Assembly: GCA_021464245.1 (NCBI GenBank)
Contig: JADCRB010000068.1
Coordinates: 13,865,351 to 13,929,350 of the forward strand
Direction: 5' to 3'
Source of the DNA: Carallia brachiata
Lineage: Eukaryota > Streptophyta > Magnoliopsida > Malpighiales > Rhizophoraceae
Length of the DNA stretch: 64,000 bases
The notes beneath the pieces are model-generated. The model saw only the letters and a program-made list of their open reading frames with translations. It was not told the origin of the DNA and ran no database searches. Position 1 is the stretch's first letter. Each line of letters starts with the position of its first letter. Below, piece by piece: positions 58,503 through 64,000 of this stretch. Made by a program: the position numbers and the translations under genes.

Positions 58503-58910
58503 TCGATCAAAATGCCTATAAAGTCGGTTGCTAGAGCAACTCGAGCTTGCTTTTTCTCCTACGTCTATGTCCACATGTGTTCAGGTTTTATGATCCCCTC
58601 CTGCCACGGATTATTCGAAAATGAGTCCAGTTACCTGGAGACAATAATTTGGTCATTTAACTTTTTTGTTTTTTTAATTTTAAGTTTATTATATATTAAA
58701 TTTGGATTTGTTACACACTAATTTTAACTATTATATGTATGATGCTTAGGATTACTCTGTCCTTTGTTTTTTACACATAAACTGTAACCATTATATATAT
58801 AATAATTAAAAAAAAAAAAACCTAAAAAGTGGATGAGATCAACTATTGGGCCCACCATCTTATTCCCTCACTCCTCTCTCCCTCCTTTTGTCTCCGTCGT
58901 CTCACCCATT
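57241..58910. other. Intergenic DNA with a ~240-bp duplication and TA/TG microsatellite
   Basis: TTGTTCTGATTCGAGCCCAT with CATTGTTTCGCTCGT and CTTGTAATGATTGTCCTGAT (57865-57960) recurs as TTGTTCTGATTCGAGCCCAT, CATTGTTTCGCTCGT and CTTGTAATAATTGTTCTGAT (58102-58198), a tandem pair about 237 bp apart. A (TA)n(TG)n run lies at 58470-58502. No gene is seen. Confidence 0.5.
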
Positions 58911-58914
58911 TCCA

Positions 58915-59045
58915 CCTCGTTCAACAAACTTTGCCGTTTGAAAATTAATACTAATGTTGCAATGTTTCAAAATCATGACTGCTTAGGAGTGGTGGTTCGA
59001 AATCATTTGGGGCAGGTTCGCTATGCTATTTCTCATTTGCTTGTG
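58915..59045 (+). pseudogene. LINE-type RNase H-like fragment
   Basis: LCRLKINTNVAMFQNHDCLG, then VVVRNHLGQVRYAISHLLVG, matches the start of the RNase H-like (RVT_3) domain found at the end of plant LINE polyproteins (consensus LKxNxDAAxxxxxxxGxGxVxRxxxGxxxxA). The first catalytic Asp (INTD) is Asn. No other LINE domain or poly-A tail was found. Confidence 0.5.
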
Positions 59046-60020
59046 GGCATATGTATAACAACAACGTCTCAATTCCAAATTTAATTGGGGTTGACATTAC
59101 AAGAGAAAAATATATATAATTTTATTAACAATTTGTCCAATCGAATAATTACGGAGACGAATGATTACGGAGAACTGAAACACACACATAATGAAAACAA
59201 ATACACATAATCAAATAAAATTCAAATCATGTCTTGTTAAAAATTGAAAACCTAGAATATATCTGTCGCGACGTGCCTCGAGATGAGGATGTAAAGTACT
59301 TAAAATAGACGCGCTCCTTCATTGGGCTTCATATCTTGTTCCGCGCGTACTTGTCCACTGACTCTAGTAATAGTCGAATTTTTGGAGTTATTACCAACTA
59401 TTTTTGGAATTGTTTTCCGTTCATTAGACTATCTGTTATTTGACCATATCTGATATTTGACCATTAATTAACTGTTATGCGTATTTATATAATTAGTTGT
59501 TACAATTTGTTAAAATTTATAGGAACCAATCCTAATTAAATTTGGAATCAAAGTTTGGTTGTTTTTGTGGTCATTCTCAAATTTTAATGTAAATTATTTG
59601 TCTTTGACGAATTATTTAAACAATATCTATTTGGATAATGATATATATCACGAAATTTGTATCATAAAATGTCTTCAAATTTTCAATTATGAAAAGAAAC
59701 ATCAACCATTTAACACTGTTAAACTAAAAAATAAAAAAAATTAATGATTTTTTTTATAATTATGAATTTCATGATATTTCATAATATCATTACTGTATTT
59801 TTTAGACATGAACAATACAGGCATGAGACAACAATCTCAAGTTGTCCTATATAATATCACATGAATATTACACAAGGCATTAGAGCCACTTATTTTCTAG
59901 GGCAACTTGGACTTTATTGATTACAACACATTTTTCAACACAACCTGTTCTAGGAAATCATTCACTTGGACAGATACCGCTGGCAACAGGAACAATCAGG
60001 GACCAATTATTCTATGCTTA
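59046..60020. other. Intergenic DNA 3' of the TPS gene
   Basis: AT-rich. Positions 59850-60020 probably include the 3' untranslated region of the minus-strand TPS gene. No coding feature is supported. Confidence 0.4.
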
Positions 60021-63000
60021 TTAGAGAGCAATAGGGTCGACGATTGTGAACTTGATGACATCTTTTAGAATTTCTGAGTGTGTATAAGCATCTGCGTACT
60101 CGTAGACAAGCTCGAGGACACGAACAAGGTTGAGAAGAACAGTGAGAACAACCCTTGGGATGCTGGTTGGTTTGAGAAGCTCCTCATTCAGCTCTTTCCA
60201 TAAATCCTCACACAGTTTCCTTAACTCAATCTTTGCTTGCTCCATTGATACACCATGTTGCTTCATGTAGCATTCCACAGCAGAAGCAACATGTCCCCTT
60301 GATTGCTCAAACTACAAATAATGACGAATGAGATCATTAGAGAAAATATTGGAACAATTATCACATTAATTAGTTTTTCATTGTACAATGATTTTAAAAT
60401 TCATTGGTACCTCATGGGACACGATATCATCTTTTAGCCTAGCAAGAACAGTAGCAGCATACCAAATTTTGGGTTTAGTGAGCAGCCAATCAAAAACCTC
60501 CTTGGTAGAAATTTCATCTATACCGCAGTAAAACATGACGTAGGCCAGGGGGTAAACAGAGCTGTCCGTAGAAATGGACAAGTATTCTTCAAGTGTTGGC
60601 ACATGATCTTTGTTAAACCATCTTGCTTCGGCCATAAACGCTCCCACTTGTACCTTTATCTATGATTCCAATAATCCATTAAAACACAACGAAAATAATA
60701 GCTAGAAGAAATTCAATAACAGCTTGGATGGAATCCAACGTGAACAAACAAGAGTAAATTGAAAGCAAAAGGGATGTTTATTTACCGCTTCCTTTGCGTA
60801 GTGAGCACAGAATGACCTCCCTTGCTTGGTTACTTCCTCTTCAATTTCAGCGTACAAGTCTAACATTATTTGAAAAGGTAACTTCATGTAGTCGGGAAGT
60901 TCATCTTTCAACTTAACATCCCACCTGAAAATCAAGAATTTTACACTTAAACAATTAGTCAAGAATTTTACACTCAACAAACAATTAGTCATTGCGGCCA
61001 GCACTAACTCCGGTTAAAAACGATTCGTTGCAAAGACAATATGCCTGAAATTTGCAACTTTAAAGTTTACACCATGAAGTTATTAGTAATTTTCCCTGAT
61101 CATAAGTTGTGCCCCATGAAAAAAGGACATCATACACTGGGCTCCCACTTTGCTACCTTTAAAGAAAGGTCTTTGATTTCGGCAGTTTTATTCATGCGCA
61201 TTTAGGTTACCGCGCATTTAGGTTACCGAAAAAGTCTCCATGTCCATTTACCGATTATTATAATATTATTTTTTTATTTATTCCATACATTTTTTAAAAA
61301 AATAGATTTTAAATATAAAATTTAAAATTTTATTTTTAACAAAAAAAATGTTATTATTGTAAAATTTAATATGCGTCCTTCAATTACAAAGCTGGGGACA
61401 CGTACCCGGGTCCCATTTTATAAAATTTGGCCTGTACTTTTAGGTTATTATAAAATAACTTAGATCAAGAATCACCATTTATTGTTCCCCCGTGAAAGCG
61501 AGACTAACCTTTCAATTGCATTGGTAAGAAGTTCGAGTTCGTCAATGGTACCATGGACGTCATATATGTCGTCAAAGACAGACGCAATACACAACATCTT
61601 GGATAACAACTTCCTTGAAAGGATGTATCTAGGCTCATGGAATACTCCTAAGGTCCAAAAGAAGAGCTCAGCCACCCTGTCTCGAGCAAAAGGTAGCTTT
61701 GCCTTCACGTCCAAGGCTATCCACCAGCTGAAATAAATAGTGAAAGGTACGGCACATGAAATTCCTAGATATATTGGCTGCTTCAAATGCATTTACACGA
61801 TCACATAAATTAAGGTCAAATTGTTGAATTAAAGGGCGTTTCAATTCACAAGCCTCCACATTTTGGGATCCAGAGAAAGGTATGTACATTTTCCTTTTGT
61901 TTTAGCAAATGACTTGTATTTAAAATTAGAACTCATAACTATCAGATCACAATAGACTGATTTTTCAATTATAATAAGATTATTTGCCCTAGCATAATAA
62001 ATTTTTACTTAAAACAGCATACTCTGTGATAGATTTGAGCTCTTTCTGGTGTGACTTTTGCAGAATATTGAAATCCAGCTTGGCCAGCTTTAACAGAGTA
62101 TCATTATGTGCCTCTTCTTGTTGGTAGAAGGAAATATAATGCCATGTCTGTTTTCTTGGTAGGCCCTTAAGTATAGGCCACCTCAAGGCATGAGCAGCCT
62201 GTTCTCCAAGAGGGGAATCCAGTTTTTTCGTCATGGCCAACTTCAAGTGTGTTTTGCTGAATTCAAGAGCCTCATCGAGAATATCTTCTCCAGGCACACT
62301 GTAATATGAAGCCTCATACAAATTTAACAAGCCACCAATGTCATAAATTAGGTTTTTCTTGAAGTTCCCATCCTCATCCTTGAATATTTTAAATGAATCT
62401 GTGTCACAACCATGAACACATGAGCAAATGATACTGAGATTTCAGTGGTAAAAATTCTTTTTCTTTTCTTATTATTGTTAGAGTCCCGCTATAAGGACAT
62501 AGAAAATAAATATAGAGTATCTATAAAAATTTAAAAAAAAAATTGATTTTTTTAAATTAAACCTTAAACTAAGTTTGTATTACCCCAAATATACTTAGTA
62601 TTACTCTAAGTTATAATTCAAAAAAAATTCTTTTTTCTAACTAAAAAAAGTAATGCCCTCTTAGTTTTTCCTTTATTGTTGTCATTGTTATTGTTGTAAT
62701 TATTATTTTCAACAAAAATTTTGCAAAACGCCTATATATGACCGTTCTTTAGAGTTTCCTACACTGCACTGAAAACACCATTTTTTTTTTAATTGTTTCG
62801 ACCAAGACTTGAATTCAGCCTTGACTAACTTTATTTCTAAACAAGATCCAATGTTTGTAAGACTAAGATAAATTGTGGAAATGATTTGGAGCTCACCACT
62901 GGAAACGTTATAGCCCTGTTGCCTCAGCAGTCGAAATTGAAGAGCAGTGGTGGAGAGATCTTCGAAATTACTATTGCAAGTTTCTTGCAAGGCATCTTCA

Positions 63001-63469
63001 ATTTCTCTTTCGAAATGGTAAGCAATGCCAAGTCGTTGGACTACATCTATCATGTTCAACTTGTCTAAAGGCTTATCAGTTGCAGCCGTAAGCATCTTTC
63101 TTACCTCTTCCTTCAGGAATTCAGCTTCCTCTTTCCAAGCTCCAATGACCTGTTCAAAAATTATTCAGCAAGTAACATTAAGGTTTTCTTTATTTTCTAT
63201 TTTAATTTCCTGCACAACCCAATATTAAATTATGCAGCCAAAAATGAAATATTGTTTTCATTGATGTCATTTAATAAATTTATGAAACATATGAGGGGAA
63301 AGACAAAACGAAAAAGAAAAAAAAAAAAAGAGGAAGAAGAAAATCCTAAATGATTTACTTCATTGTTATCATGGGGTATTTGCTTGATGAAGAAATCACC
63401 CCATATATCAGGAGGGAATTCTGCTATGCGGCGGACTTCAGCTCTCTGAACTGGAGCTTCGGTGGCCAT
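60021..63469 (-). CDS. TPS-a terpene synthase (likely sesquiterpene synthase), complete, 7 exons
   Basis: Exons (minus): 63469-63359, 63149-62897, 62398-62023, 61727-61509, 60924-60786, 60659-60411, 60311-60021. All introns are GT-AG and the phases agree, giving 1638 nt and 545 residues with no internal stop. Exons 4, 5 and 6 have the classic TPS sizes of 219, 139 and 249 nt. Motifs: RR(x8)W at R13-R14...W23; RDR at 262-264; DDIYD (Mg-binding DDxxD) at 299-303; NSE/DTE-type motif D443...S447...E451; end FTIVDPIAL. There is no plastid transit peptide: only 12 residues precede RR. That places it in the cytosol and suggests farnesyl diphosphate as substrate, giving a sesquiterpene (family knowledge). 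The product cannot be read from sequence. It is the only complete member of the TPS set in this window. Confidence 0.93.
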
Positions 63470-63556
63470 ATTCTTAGCTTTAAGAAGAAAAGCACAAAGC
63501 AATATTTTCTTGTTGAGTTGTGTTTGAGGGCTTAAAACGCAGGGACTTCCTGCGAT

Positions 63557-63566
63557 GATATATATA
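63557..63566 (-). promoter_or_regulatory. TATA box of the TPS gene
   Basis: GTATATATATC on the minus strand about 90 bp upstream of the ATG, with a short A/C-rich leader between. In the dead copy at 38.3 kb the same spot reads TATACATATAAG and is adjacent to inserted element A. Confidence 0.6.
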
Positions 63567-63882
63567 CAAAAAAAAAAAAAAAAAGTGTTTAACTGATGAC
63601 TATTGCTACACAATTATGGGAAAGACTGATGACTTTTACTGACAGGAAAAATGGTCTTGAGATACCATCCGGAATGACATGGCACTTAATAAAACAAATA
63701 AAATTTTTTGAAATTTTTTTTTAAAGAAACTAAATTGTAAGATAACATTAACTACGTTTAGAATAATACTAACTATATTTAAAGTTTAGTTTTTTAAAAT
63801 AAAAATAAAAAGCTTTTTGGAAAAATATTCCCACACAGTCCTCCAGTTATGTGATGGTACTCTTACTGAATATAACGTAAAG
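63567..63882 (-). promoter_or_regulatory. TPS upstream region shared with the dead copy
   Basis: Homologous to 39598-39900 (CACAATTATGGGAAAGA; GGTCTTGAGATACC; GATGGTACTCTTACTGAATA). Conservation between the two copies shows it was part of the duplicated unit. It holds the uninterrupted ATTGCTACA site into which element B inserted in the other copy. Confidence 0.65.
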
Positions 63883-64000
63883 TTGTCGTGAGCTTGTAGC
63901 TCGAACGGCATTGGCAGTATACTAGAAAGCGAGAGGTTCAGGATTCGAATCCTCGACCTTACCAACTATTCCCCCCTCCTCCAACCGATTGGTCTAGGTC
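63883..64000 (+). mobile_element. tRNA-derived SINE head (runs to the window edge)
   Basis: TAGCTCGAACGG (63897-63908) resembles pol III box A, and GGATTCGAATCC (63941-63952) resembles box B, at tRNA-like spacing. There is no complete cloverleaf: the stem around box B pairs only four bases and no acceptor stem is seen. The equivalent place in the dead copy (after AACGTAAAGTT at 39884-39894) lacks it, so it is an insertion. The 3' end is outside the window. Confidence 0.5.

Noticed and set aside
63890..63965. Complete tRNA gene at the right end
   Set aside because: Boxes A and B are tRNA-like, but no acceptor stem or proper anticodon arm can be folded. The region fits a SINE head better.
1..64000. 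CRISPR arrays, operons or bacterial-type defence genes
   Set aside because: The DNA is plant nuclear sequence. The direct repeats seen are transposon-derived or simple tandem repeats without spacers.

Overview
The window is nuclear DNA of a flowering plant, almost certainly a eudicot. It is AT-rich, its genes are split by GT-AG introns, it carries TPS-a terpene synthase, RIN4/NOI-like, euAP2 and EH-domain (EHD) sequences, and much of it is LTR retrotransposon (Copia and Ty3/Gypsy). No species can be named from the sequence. No bacterial, organellar, CRISPR or rRNA feature was seen.

Left part (1-13 kb): the first exon of an EHD-type gene runs off the left edge on the minus strand. It is followed by two unidentified but well-bordered exons, a RIN4/NOI-like last exon, a broken terpene synthase (TPS) start, a solo Copia LTR, and a fossil of three consecutive exons of a euAP2 transcription factor. 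The rest is AT-rich intergenic DNA with a small dispersed repeat family, a decayed tandem array, and an unassigned set of possible minus-strand exons.

Middle (13-38 kb): a decayed Copia element with unusual TA...TA LTR ends, a four-unit tandem array that looks TRIM-derived, a lone TPS last exon, then an old minus-strand Ty3/Gypsy element. A much younger LTR element (25060-32901) sits inside the Gypsy element, with a TGCAG target duplication, paired 1431-bp LTRs and a tRNA-Asp primer site. The young element lacks reverse transcriptase, RNase H and integrase core. Its gag-protease frame runs directly into an integrase C-terminal tail.

Right part (38-64 kb): the start and promoter of a dead TPS gene, split by two small inverted-repeat elements; intergenic DNA; a second Copia element cut off by a related but pol-bearing Gypsy element (47201-about 57240); a LINE RNase H scrap; and finally an apparently intact seven-exon TPS-a gene (60021-63469, 545 aa) with its promoter and a tRNA-derived SINE upstream. 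Four TPS loci or fragments, all on the minus strand, show that this is a decaying TPS cluster with one likely working sesquiterpene synthase gene. The dead copies have been broken up mainly by transposon insertion.
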